The notes under the pieces: model-generated
The model's input: only the letters and a program-made list of their open reading frames with translations
Told to the model about the DNA's origin: nothing
Databases searched by the model: none
From: Pectobacterium parmentieri
GTDB taxonomy: Bacteria > Pseudomonadota > Gammaproteobacteria > Enterobacterales > Enterobacteriaceae
DNA length: 64,000 nt
Direction: 5' to 3'
Assembly (NCBI RefSeq): GCF_001742145.1
Contig: NZ_CP015749.1
Coordinates: 3,348,001 to 3,412,000, forward strand
Shown: positions 47,516-54,753 of the stretch, one piece after another
Position numbering within the stretch: the first letter of the stretch is position 1
Layout of the letters: the number at the start of each line of letters is the position of its first letter
Program-made: the position numbers and the translations under genes

Positions 47516-49282
47516 TTATGGCGCTATATGGCTGTATACGTTCTGGTCGTGAAAAACGCCGTTAAGTAACTCAGCCTTCCGCATTTTGCCTTCCAGGACA
47601 AAACCGCAGCGTCGGGCGACTTCATTACTTTTTGTGTTACTGACGGAGCATTTTATTACGAACCGACTTATTAATTTACGGTCCGAATAATATTTCACCA
47701 ACGCGTTCAGGGCTCTGGTTATTACCCCCTGACCCTGCACCCTCATATCGAGCCAGTATCCGATATATGAGGTTTTATTGGCACTATCGATACTGTTAAA
47801 TGACAGTAAGCCCACAGCCGCATCTTTGAACAATATAACATATGTTTTTCCTTCATTTTTCTGATGAGCTAACAGGCAGGCGTCAAGAAAGCCGGACTCA
47901 TCATCTGCTGTTTTAACAAACTGGGGCCATGCCATATATTTGCTGAATTCCTCCCGGTTGTTACCAACCACGCTGAAAAGCTCTACGGCAAAGCGGGAGG
48001 AGGCAGGCACCAGCTGTATGTTTTCATCAACGCAAAGGGTCTGTTCGCCATGCATAAGATCGAGCATGTCAGAAGGTAAAGCTGGCGACGGGAGCCTTGC
48101 CGTGATGATTTCTTTGTTCAGCAAAGCATAAACCGGAGGCCTGGTTCGGGTCCATTCGTTAGCCGTCTGTAAATCATATGCTCCGCAGCCGCGGATAATA
48201 AATAACTGGTTGTCATCAAGATGAAGCGGGCCTCTGGGGAAAAGGCTGTCGTTCTCAAAGCAGTTAAAACCGGCCAGTATCTGACCCGTATCATCTGGGA
48301 TGCGCTTATTGTTACCTAACGGCAAAAGAGAATGATGCCAGTTATGCACGGAAGGTATCCAGTTGATCCCAAGGTTTGTCTGAATAACCTGTGAGTCGTA
48401 GCGGTTTTTCACACTCAGAGTTTTCCCGACCGCATATCCATGATCTTCACTGAGAGTTCTTCCGGGTTCGAAAACGAGTTTCCACTTTTCAGGTAAAGCA
48501 GGATCATACTCAGACAGAACGCTGAAAATGTCCCTAAAAAAAGCTGAAGGCTGAACTGTCGGTACATCCACTACCGGTGAAAAGGAGTCTGCCGGGAATC
48601 CGCTCCCCATATCGAGGTGGCCTCCCTCAGGCATGTTTTTTACCAGAAACGGCAGCCAGTCTCTGAGGCTGTCAGTGACTTTAGAAGGGTTCTCAAGATT
48701 CGATCCGGTATGCAGGTGAAATCCTCTGAGGCTGATATCCGGACAGGATGTCAGGAGAGGGACTATTTCATCCCAGAACTCTTCAGCGGTTACACCGAAG
48801 CGGGAACGCTGTGTGTCACTGTAGAAATGCGACAGCCTTACTCCAACGCCGATTTTCTGGTTGTGACCGGACAGTAAACGGATGATTTCACTTAACTCAT
48901 GAGCACTGTCGACATGGATAAGAGCTCCCTTATCTAGTGCTATGGAAAGATCCTCTGAGTTTTTGTAGGGGCCGTCCAGGATGATCCGATCGCCGGTAAA
49001 GCCGGCCTTAATGGCTAGCTTAAACTCGTCTGCTGAGCAGACTTCTGCACTTAATCCCTCTTCAGCAATCAGGCGCAGAAATATCCCCAGAGAACAGGAC
49101 TTAACCGAAACCGCAATAACGGCATCCGGAAAATACTCTTTACAGGCCGCGGTCAGATGTCGAGCTCGTTCTAGGGCTGCATCGGCATCAAAAATAAAAA
49201 AAGGCCGTTCTGAGTGGGACGGGCGCGCAGCAATCGCTTCAGCCACCGAAATGATGCTCGGGTCAACTATTTTTTGCGCCAT
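47516..49282 (-). CDS. mccE: MccE: PLP decarboxylase fused to GNAT acetyltransferase (microcin C maturation and immunity)
   Basis: 588 residues, two domains as in E. coli MccE. Residues 1-430 form a fold-type III PLP decarboxylase (diaminopimelate/ornithine type). The PLP lysine is K61 in AVSVKSCS; other motifs are HTGSN (191-195), FEPGR (271-275), CFENDSL (341-347) and GAY (367-369). Residues 440-588 form a RimJ/RimL-type GNAT domain with RVQGQGVITRAL (514-525) and NTKSNEVARRCGF (549-561). In E. coli the first half decarboxylates the aminocarboxypropyl group to aminopropyl. The second half acetylates the toxic processed product and so confers immunity. It overlaps mccD by 16 bases and is the last gene of the operon. 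Confidence 0.92.
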   Translation of the reverse strand: MAQKIVDPSIISVAEAIAARPSHSERPFFIFDADAALERARHLTAACKEYFPDAVIAVSVKSCSLGIFLRLIAEEGLSAEVCSADEFKLAIKAGFTGDRIILDGPYKNSEDLSIALDKGALIHVDSAHELSEIIRLLSGHNQKIGVGVRLSHFYSDTQRSRFGVTAEEFWDEIVPLLTSCPDISLRGFHLHTGSNLENPSKVTDSLRDWLPFLVKNMPEGGHLDMGSGFPADSFSPVVDVPTVQPSAFFRDIFSVLSEYDPALPEKWKLVFEPGRTLSEDHGYAVGKTLSVKNRYDSQVIQTNLGINWIPSVHNWHHSLLPLGNNKRIPDDTGQILAGFNCFENDSLFPRGPLHLDDNQLFIIRGCGAYDLQTANEWTRTRPPVYALLNKEIITARLPSPALPSDMLDLMHGEQTLCVDENIQLVPASSRFAVELFSVVGNNREEFSKYMAWPQFVKTADDESGFLDACLLAHQKNEGKTYVILFKDAAVGLLSFNSIDSANKTSYIGYWLDMRVQGQGVITRALNALVKYYSDRKLISRFVIKCSVSNTKSNEVARRCGFVLEGKMRKAELLNGVFHDQNVYSHIAP

Positions 49283-50073
49283 AACTGTATGGTTACCCCC
49301 TGATAGTTGCGTTGATCGTTGAGAGGTTCACGAATAGCAAGATACCGCTCATAAAAGGCGTTCTGAGTGGTTTCGTCCAGATGACGGGTATATTCGTTCT
49401 CAGCGGTTACATAACTCAGCAGGTTTTTCTTAAGTTCATCCCTAGGCTGCGATGACAACTCGTGGTTTTTTTCGTGATATAATTCAAGATCCGCACTGGC
49501 AAAAAAATCCTGCCAGTACTGCAGAGTCCATTCGGGATCGGGCCTGAAACCTATCGCATTGTAAACTCCGTTAATGATTTCTTCGCTGGGGGGGGTTCTG
49601 TAATAAAAATTTGACGTGCAGATAATGCCTTCCGGTTTCAGCACACGGACAACCTCAGCCAGCGCTTTTTCTCTGTCTTGAATAAACGCGAAGTTACATC
49701 CACCGAGAATATGCGTAAAAGTGTCATTGCTGAAAGGAAGACTGCATGCGTCAGACACCTGATAGCGTAATTTATCCTCTGCGCCCAGCGCGGCTGCTTT
49801 TTCACGTGCAGTGCTGATAGCCATTTCAGAAATATCAATTCCTTCAGCAGAAGAACCCGTCTTGCTGAAACAGTATCGGGAGCTGTAACCGGTTGAACAG
49901 GCAAGATCCAGCAGGACCGAGTGATTGCTGAGACCTGCATGTTCAATCCAGTAATTAACGGTGTAGGCACTGCCTGGTGGCGTATTATCCTGCTTCATTA
50001 ACGCCACAAAGTCCGGATAGCTCATGGAGCGGAGATATTCAGGGGTAATGACTTTATCATCATGTTCAATCAT
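49267..50073 (-). CDS. mccD: MccD: SAM-dependent 3-amino-3-carboxypropyl transferase (methyltransferase fold)
   Basis: 268 residues of class I methyltransferase fold. Motif I is LDLACSTGYSSR (55-66), followed by an acidic GIDISEMAI and the post-motif FTHILGGCNFAFIQDREKAL. In the E. coli microcin C pathway MccD transfers the aminocarboxypropyl group of SAM to the phosphate of peptidyl-adenylate, which MccE then decarboxylates. Context fixes the assignment; the fold alone would allow a methyltransferase. Overlaps mccC by four bases (ATGA) and mccE by 16, so translation is coupled. Confidence 0.85.
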   Translation of the reverse strand: MIEHDDKVITPEYLRSMSYPDFVALMKQDNTPPGSAYTVNYWIEHAGLSNHSVLLDLACSTGYSSRYCFSKTGSSAEGIDISEMAISTAREKAAALGAEDKLRYQVSDACSLPFSNDTFTHILGGCNFAFIQDREKALAEVVRVLKPEGIICTSNFYYRTPPSEEIINGVYNAIGFRPDPEWTLQYWQDFFASADLELYHEKNHELSSQPRDELKKNLLSYVTAENEYTRHLDETTQNAFYERYLAIREPLNDQRNYQGVTIQLWRKK

Positions 50074-51305
50074 ATAACTTCCTCATTGTTTTGTTTCTTT
50101 ATCACGGATAACCAGCGAAGGACTACCAGACCACAGAGAAAAAAGGCAACGGTCGGTAATATCAGGTAACTGACTGGAGGTATTCTTTCAGGAAGAAATG
50201 AAATAATACTCAGTACGATGACTGAAAAAATGCGGCTACTGAATGATACCGCGCCGACAATGCCTGAAATATAAGCAGCCTGCTGGTCGTTCAGCTCGGA
50301 AAAGAAAAGACTCTTTGCGCCAATCGGTACGGTGCAGATAAAGCCATGTATCAGGGAAAACGCGATGACGGCCAGAAAGGTCTGCCCGGCAGTGACCAGT
50401 CCATATAAAGCAATGCACATAACCGAAGAGATAAATGAGAAGTGCTTTATCAGTTTTGTATATTTCTGATCGGACACATGATGCCGAGACATAATTGAGT
50501 TAGCGATATACTGCGATGAGAATGCGCCTATGTGACAGAGCATAAGGACCAGCAATTGTGCGGTATCCATGTGCCCGTGGCCTTGCCTGGAAAGTATGAT
50601 TGGTTGCCAGAAATGAAAAATGATCTGGATACCGGCACCGAAAAAACAGGTCAGGAGAATAAACTGAGAACCGCCCGCTGTATTTTTAAAGATCCATAAT
50701 GTTTCCTGCGCATTCTGAACAAAACTTTTCTTTTTATGACCTTCGTTTAACACACTGTCTTTTTCAGGGATGATTATAAAGGTAAGTGTAATGACCACCA
50801 TCATCAACCCCGAAATTATATAGCCCGTAGCGTAATTTCCCGAAAAGTAAATCGTGGCAATGCCGGCTATGCCTGTGATGACGCTTCCGAAGGAGTTAAC
50901 CTTCTGGCAAAGATGAGCATAATATGAAAATAAGTCACTCTCATTTTCAAGAGAATGGTATACCCATCCGTTAATTGCCCCGGTGATCAGGCAGATGCCT
51001 GCTGCATATACAACCTCAGAAAGGGCGAGGTAAACCATATCCGGCGACTGCAGGCAAAGGGGATAGAATAAAGCCGTGAGAACAACCCCCGCCACGACAG
51101 AGTATTTTCTGTGATATTTGTCCGCCAGTACAGCACACGGAAAATCGAGAGCTAGAATTGTTACTGAAAAAATCACCTGCAGCATTGCAAGCTGTGGCAG
51201 ACTGACACCGGTAGATAACAAAAATATAGCGTGATAAACACCTATCAGCATACGAACGGCATTATATGAACCGTAAGTGACTGACAGAGTTTTCGGGATG
51301 TTCAT
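50070..51305 (-). CDS. mccC: MccC: MFS exporter of the microcin C-like peptide
   Basis: 411 residues with about 12 membrane helices, major facilitator superfamily. The loop after helix 2 has the family A-motif in variant form (FPCAVLADKYHRKYSVVAG). In E. coli MccC exports the mature microcin and contributes to self-protection. The gene lies between mccB and mccD, overlapping each by four bases. Export of this particular product is inferred from context. Confidence 0.88.
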   Translation of the reverse strand: MNIPKTLSVTYGSYNAVRMLIGVYHAIFLLSTGVSLPQLAMLQVIFSVTILALDFPCAVLADKYHRKYSVVAGVVLTALFYPLCLQSPDMVYLALSEVVYAAGICLITGAINGWVYHSLENESDLFSYYAHLCQKVNSFGSVITGIAGIATIYFSGNYATGYIISGLMMVVITLTFIIIPEKDSVLNEGHKKKSFVQNAQETLWIFKNTAGGSQFILLTCFFGAGIQIIFHFWQPIILSRQGHGHMDTAQLLVLMLCHIGAFSSQYIANSIMSRHHVSDQKYTKLIKHFSFISSVMCIALYGLVTAGQTFLAVIAFSLIHGFICTVPIGAKSLFFSELNDQQAAYISGIVGAVSFSSRIFSVIVLSIISFLPERIPPVSYLILPTVAFFLCGLVVLRWLSVIKKQNNEEVI

Positions 51306-52366
51306 GAAAGTTCACCGCAGACTATACACTTTGCATTTTTCGTAAGAGGCCTTTCCTCGATAAAAAGTCGATCGCTCCAGATCCCTACGCGCCGATTGAC
51401 TGAAAGAGGCTGCCCGTAGCCACCTAGAAACTTTAAAACATCGTTTGCGCACAGCGCAGAAGTGAGGGCATTCACTGGCGGAAAGGTTGCCACCTTGAAA
51501 TTGTTATTAATTGCCCTGCAAGCTTCTTCTATTCTTTTGTCCTTTGTTTCAGGCAGATCGCCCACAGTGGAATGGCAGGCATAACAGCCGGTTTCTCCCG
51601 GTATATATAGCGGGCCGAAAACGGCAATGTCATTAACATAACCCGCATTGATGTATGCCTGACCGTTTTTAACGCACCACTCATTTAACCATGGCACAAG
51701 ATAATAAGGCTCGTCAGCTGAAATGATCCAGATATCGGCTTTTGGCAGCCGCGATATGTCTGATTTAGCTCCGATGGTCATTTGTATTTCAGAAATAACT
51801 GTGCTGCTGTTTCTTTTTTTCAGTTCTCGCATAAGCACGGACGTTTTAGGGCAGCCAATGTCACCCTCGGTAAATAAAATTTGACGGGTGAGGTTCGTCA
51901 TTTCAACCTCATCATTATCAACTAGAATAATTTCACCTACACCTGATGTGGCCATTATTGTCGAAACATGATTTCCTACCCCTCCGCATCCTAAAATAAG
52001 AACTTTCTTTTCCGATAGCCTGTTCTGTATAACCTCAGGATCGACACCATAACTCTGATAGTGCAGGTGATTGCGGGAATATCGATTCAGGAAAATATTA
52101 TCCGAGGTTTCAGCAGGCATCAGAAAGTAATTTGATATAAGGAAGTCGAATGCGCGATCAAACACCTCTTTACTCATCCGCTCGGCAACGTGCTCGTATG
52201 CTTCAGCTACGGTTTTTTTTTCAGTCCACTGTGAAGCAGCCAGAACAAGGTTTTCCCAGTACGTTCTGTCAGTGATGATATGCTGTTTTGAGCCGGCACC
52301 AAATATTGCATCATTCGGACGTAAAAGCACCCGTGTATATTTCCCTAATAAATATTTCTGCTCCAT
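51302..52366 (-). CDS. mccB: MccB: ThiF/E1-like peptide adenylyltransferase
   Basis: 354 residues, close to E. coli MccB (350) and clearly alike along the whole length: NRYSRNHLHYQSYG, ILGCGGVGNHVS (nucleotide loop GCGGVG 126-131), ILVDNDEVEMTNLTRQILF, AYINAGYVNDIAVFGPLY. Zinc-binding Cys pairs C261/C264 and C347/C350 are intact. N-terminal residues 1-90 form the peptide-clamp domain. The enzyme turns the C-terminal Asn of the heptapeptide into an N-P-linked adenylate through a succinimide intermediate. It lies 68 bases after mccA; a 7-bp-stem hairpin lies between. Confidence 0.96.
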   Translation of the reverse strand: MEQKYLLGKYTRVLLRPNDAIFGAGSKQHIITDRTYWENLVLAASQWTEKKTVAEAYEHVAERMSKEVFDRAFDFLISNYFLMPAETSDNIFLNRYSRNHLHYQSYGVDPEVIQNRLSEKKVLILGCGGVGNHVSTIMATSGVGEIILVDNDEVEMTNLTRQILFTEGDIGCPKTSVLMRELKKRNSSTVISEIQMTIGAKSDISRLPKADIWIISADEPYYLVPWLNEWCVKNGQAYINAGYVNDIAVFGPLYIPGETGCYACHSTVGDLPETKDKRIEEACRAINNNFKVATFPPVNALTSALCANDVLKFLGGYGQPLSVNRRVGIWSDRLFIEERPLTKNAKCIVCGELS

Positions 52367-52393
52367 GTGTCCCTCTCAATCAAAGAATATGGA

Positions 52394-52420
52394 CGCCCTC
52401 CACAATTATGTTAGAGGGCG
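52394..52420 (-). terminator. mccA-mccB intergenic stem-loop
   Basis: CGCCCTC and GAGGGCG form a perfect 7-bp stem with a 13-base loop between mccA and mccB. On the minus strand it is not followed by a T-run, so partial termination or 3'-end protection of a short mccA RNA is more likely than full termination, as reported for E. coli mcc. On the plus strand it is followed by seven Ts and would terminate transcription coming the other way. Confidence 0.7.
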
Positions 52421-52434
52421 GTTTTTTTCACTAA

Positions 52435-52458
52435 TTAGTTATTAGTTGTATGTTCCAT
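52435..52458 (-). CDS. mccA: MccA: heptapeptide precursor MEHTTNN of a microcin C-like antibiotic
   Basis: Eight codons on the minus strand: ATG GAA CAT ACA ACT AAT AAC TAA. The start is preceded at five bases by a perfect Shine-Dalgarno AAGGAGG (52464-52470). Like E. coli MccA (MRTGNAN) it is exactly seven residues long and ends in Asn, the residue adenylated by MccB. It is the first gene of the operon, directly before mccB, as in every known mcc locus. The sequence of the other five residues differs from the E. coli peptide. The gene is too short for automatic ORF callers. That it is translated is inference, but length, terminal Asn, ribosome site and position all agree. Confidence 0.88.
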   Translation of the reverse strand: MEHTTNN

Positions 52459-52512
52459 GGGATCCTCCTTAATAGTCTTAATTTATTAAATTGCCACCTA
52501 TGTGACCCAATA

Positions 52513-52575
52513 ATCATTGAATATCTGTCGGCTTTTGTAAATGAGAATGATACTTATTCCGTGATCTTTATCTCA
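52513..52575 (-). promoter_or_regulatory. mcc operon promoter with CRP-like and Fur-like sites
   Basis: On the minus strand: -35 TTTACA (52541-52536), 17-base spacer, -10 AATGAT (52518-52513), start expected near 52506. A CRP-like site (plus strand CGTGA-TCTTTA-TCTCA, 52560-52575) is then centred at -61.5, the classical class I position. Between them, at 52540-52558, AATGAGAATGATACTTATT closely resembles a Fur box and touches the -35 element. Activation by CRP is known for E. coli mcc; iron control is inference from this sequence. Confidence 0.55.
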
Positions 52576-52612
52576 AAATAAATTTAACTATAACCTTTTG
52601 TTACTTTTATTC

Positions 52613-52672
52613 TGTAGTGTGATTTTTCATTTTGTGGTGTGATTTTTCATTCTGTGGTGTAGTTTTTAATTA
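52613..52672 (-). repeat. Three 20-bp tandem repeats upstream of the mcc promoter
   Basis: Units TGTAGTGTGATTTTTCATTT (52613-52632), TGTGGTGTGATTTTTCATTC (52633-52652) and a diverged third (52653-52672). The first two differ at two positions. The 20-base period is close to two helical turns, so the same face of DNA repeats, as for cooperative binding of a regulator. The rest of the interval to 52901 is AT-rich and holds no gene. Confidence 0.85.
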
Positions 52673-52901
52673 TTGTTGATATATGGTTTAATTAAGTTGG
52701 GTAATAATTAATTTTATGTAAAAACATTCTAAAATATATATTCCCTTTAGTAGGATTTTTCGAGAATTTTCTGATTGTCAATTAAATCTGGTGAACCCCG
52801 ACTTTGCCGGGGAACTCCGAAAGGTTTGACCTTTAAGTCAGTCATGCAAATCTGAAATCTCCGCTAAGAGATGAGAATTCGTGATGAAAGACTATCAGGG
52901 C

Positions 52902-53300
52902 TTAAGCTATATGAAATAGGATTGTAAATATCACGCGGTTTATATCCCCAAACGCTGAAGCAGCGCTTAACCCACTGGTCACCGTACTTTCCAACCCACC
53001 TGCACCTTGACTGACCAGAGACATTTCTGACCAGGGATTGCCTCCAGGAGCCATGTACGTGGATACCACTGCATCAGGAATAAAGTGGGATACCTTGACG
53101 GACGTTCGAATGGTACAGCCGAATTTCGTGCAGAATAGCCAGTAACAGATGCCACTGACGCGCCATCTTATACACCCTGGTGAAATAGCACTGGCAACAA
53201 TTTGCGCAGTGTTAACGGCAGCAATCGCAGCAGGCTCACACGCGGTCGTGAGCATAATGCCAACTGCAATCGGCCGTAACCGGGTTCTCCATCGACTCAT
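52902..53300 (-). pseudogene. ICE protein TIGR03756 family, N-terminal fragment
   Basis: 132 codons: signal-like start, then NTAQIVASAISPGCIRWRVS, GICYWLFCTKFGCTIRTSVKV and FIPDAVVSTYMAPGGNPWSE, the conserved start of the TIGR03756 integrating-conjugative-element family (conjugal pilus/TraU-like). Full members are about 300 residues; here the frame loses similarity near residue 125. It overlaps the preceding TIGR03757 fragment by four bases, keeping the original operon spacing. Probably non-functional. Confidence 0.78.
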
Positions 53301-53599
53301 GGTCGTCCCCCTTCCTGCATTTTATACTCAAGTGCTTTGGCAACATCAGCCGTGCCGTACACCACGTCACGCTCGTCAAAAACAACAGCGGGATATTTTT
53401 GCACGCCAATTTCCCATGCATGCACCACACCACGATAGGCAGTTTGCAGGTCATTCTCATGCTGTTGCCACTGTGGAGAACGCATGACAGCCTGAGCCTG
53501 TGCTGCCGCTTGTTCCATTGACGCTGGAAACTCGCCAAACGCGGAGCGTTGCAACCGTTCTGGCGCATCCAGCCAGACTATCTGAGTCTCGGGTTGGAC
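53297..53599 (-). pseudogene. ICE protein TIGR03757 family, fragment lacking its N-terminus
   Basis: The frame reads VQPETQIVWLDAPERLQRSA, later QTAYRGVVHAWEIGVQKYPA and VVFDERDVVYGTADVAKALE, which fits the TIGR03757 family of conjugative-element proteins (thioredoxin-like). The signal peptide and start are missing; the open part directly abuts the stop of the TIGR03749 fragment in the same frame, so the DNA between was deleted. An internal TTG could be read as a start but is unlikely to be real. Confidence 0.75.
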
Positions 53600-54061
53600 T
53601 TAATTTGCATGAGCACGCTCCTTCTTACTGGCCTTACCCGATACCGAACTCATTTTGGCGACCGGCTCTGCGGCAAATGCCAGTTCCGGACGGTTATCGG
53701 TAACCAGATATAATGTTGTCGTGTCTTCTGGTGTGCCCATTGGCCCTACCCAACGATGCAGGAACGTGGCAGAAACAAACTGTCCCTGAAGAACCCGGGG
53801 ATCGAGGACGATCTTTCGACTGGACGTATTGCGAACGCGTAACACCACAACGGAGCGCGTCCCAACTCCCTAGGCTGACAGCGTGGTAATATCCAACGGT
53901 TCAGAGGGATATAAGGTCGTAATCGTGATCTTCCCAGATAGACGAGGGTTAACGGGATGAATACCGCCCACTGGCTCTACCGCACGCAATGGACCGTAAC
54001 TGAAGCACCTTTTGTCACTGGCATGACGCGATCCTCTGCATATGATTCGGATATTAATCAT
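53600..54061 (-). pseudogene. ICE protein TIGR03749 family, 3' part with an in-frame stop
   Basis: Two segments in one frame are separated only by a TAG at 53870-53872. Upstream is YGPLRAVEPVGGIHPVNPRL and SEPLDITTLSA. Downstream is RVRNTSSRKIVLDPRVLQGQ, then TFLHRWVGPMGTPEDTTTLYLVT. Together they match the C-terminal half of the TIGR03749 conjugative-element family. The 5' half is absent. The remnant order TIGR03749-TIGR03757-TIGR03756 follows that of SPI-7/HAI2-type elements with the genes between removed. Confidence 0.72.
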
Positions 54062-54226
54062 ACAGATAACGTAACACTAATGTCATTACAACTTATCGAC
54101 ATCGCAGGAAATCGAACCACAGGAATGAATCGGGTATTTCTTTATCGCATGTATCCCATCATTTTAGTAGGCAGCAAGAATGGCAACCCGCTGTCACATG
54201 ACACTCGCAGAAATGAGCATACAGAC

Positions 54227-54727
54227 TCAATTCAATTCCCTGGTTCCATACCCCACGACCGCCTTTCCGGCAGCAAGGCTTTTTGTTACCACCGTTCCGG
54301 CGCCGACTTTTACGTTATCACCTAATGTAATGTCGCCTAGCAGAATAGCATTGGCGCCAAGCTCCACCTGGTTGCCCAGCACCGGGCTTTTGGTGACATG
54401 ACCTTCACGATTTATCACGCTACCAATGGTGACCCCCTGCCGTAATGTACAGTTCGCCCCGATGATGACATCGTAATTCACCACAATACAGTGCGGATGA
54501 TATATTTTCAGCCCAAAACCGATTTGAGTTCTGTGCGGAATTTCTACACAGAACAGCCACTCATTAATCACTTTATTCAGGACAACAAAAGGTACGCTGA
54601 TCATTTTCAGCAGCGCATTTGATGACTGGTAAATAGTTGAAAGGCGAAACAGCAGTATTACCAGTTTAGCTTTAATACTGCCCGCTGCTTTTATTTCACA
54701 CCATACATGACCGATATTTTTCAGCAT
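54227..54727 (-). CDS. Serine acetyltransferase-like hexapeptide transferase (EPS modification)
   Basis: 166 residues. N-terminal helical part, then left-handed beta-helix hexapeptide repeats (IVVNYDVIIGANCTLRQGVTIG, VELGANAILLGDITLGDNVKVGAG) as in CysE/WcaB/EpsH-type O-acetyltransferases. The short length and position at the end of a polysaccharide cluster suggest acetylation of a sugar rather than serine. It lies 26 bases after the DUF4832 gene. Which sugar is modified cannot be told. Confidence 0.8.
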   Translation of the reverse strand: MLKNIGHVWCEIKAAGSIKAKLVILLFRLSTIYQSSNALLKMISVPFVVLNKVINEWLFCVEIPHRTQIGFGLKIYHPHCIVVNYDVIIGANCTLRQGVTIGSVINREGHVTKSPVLGNQVELGANAILLGDITLGDNVKVGAGTVVTKSLAAGKAVVGYGTRELN

Positions 54728-54753
54728 ATGAATATCTATTCTTTATTCCGTGC

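Noticed and set aside
53957..54325. 122-codon plus-strand frame across the ICE/EPS junction
   Set aside because: It runs antisense to both the TIGR03749 fragment and the acetyltransferase gene, has no ribosome site and no recognisable domain.
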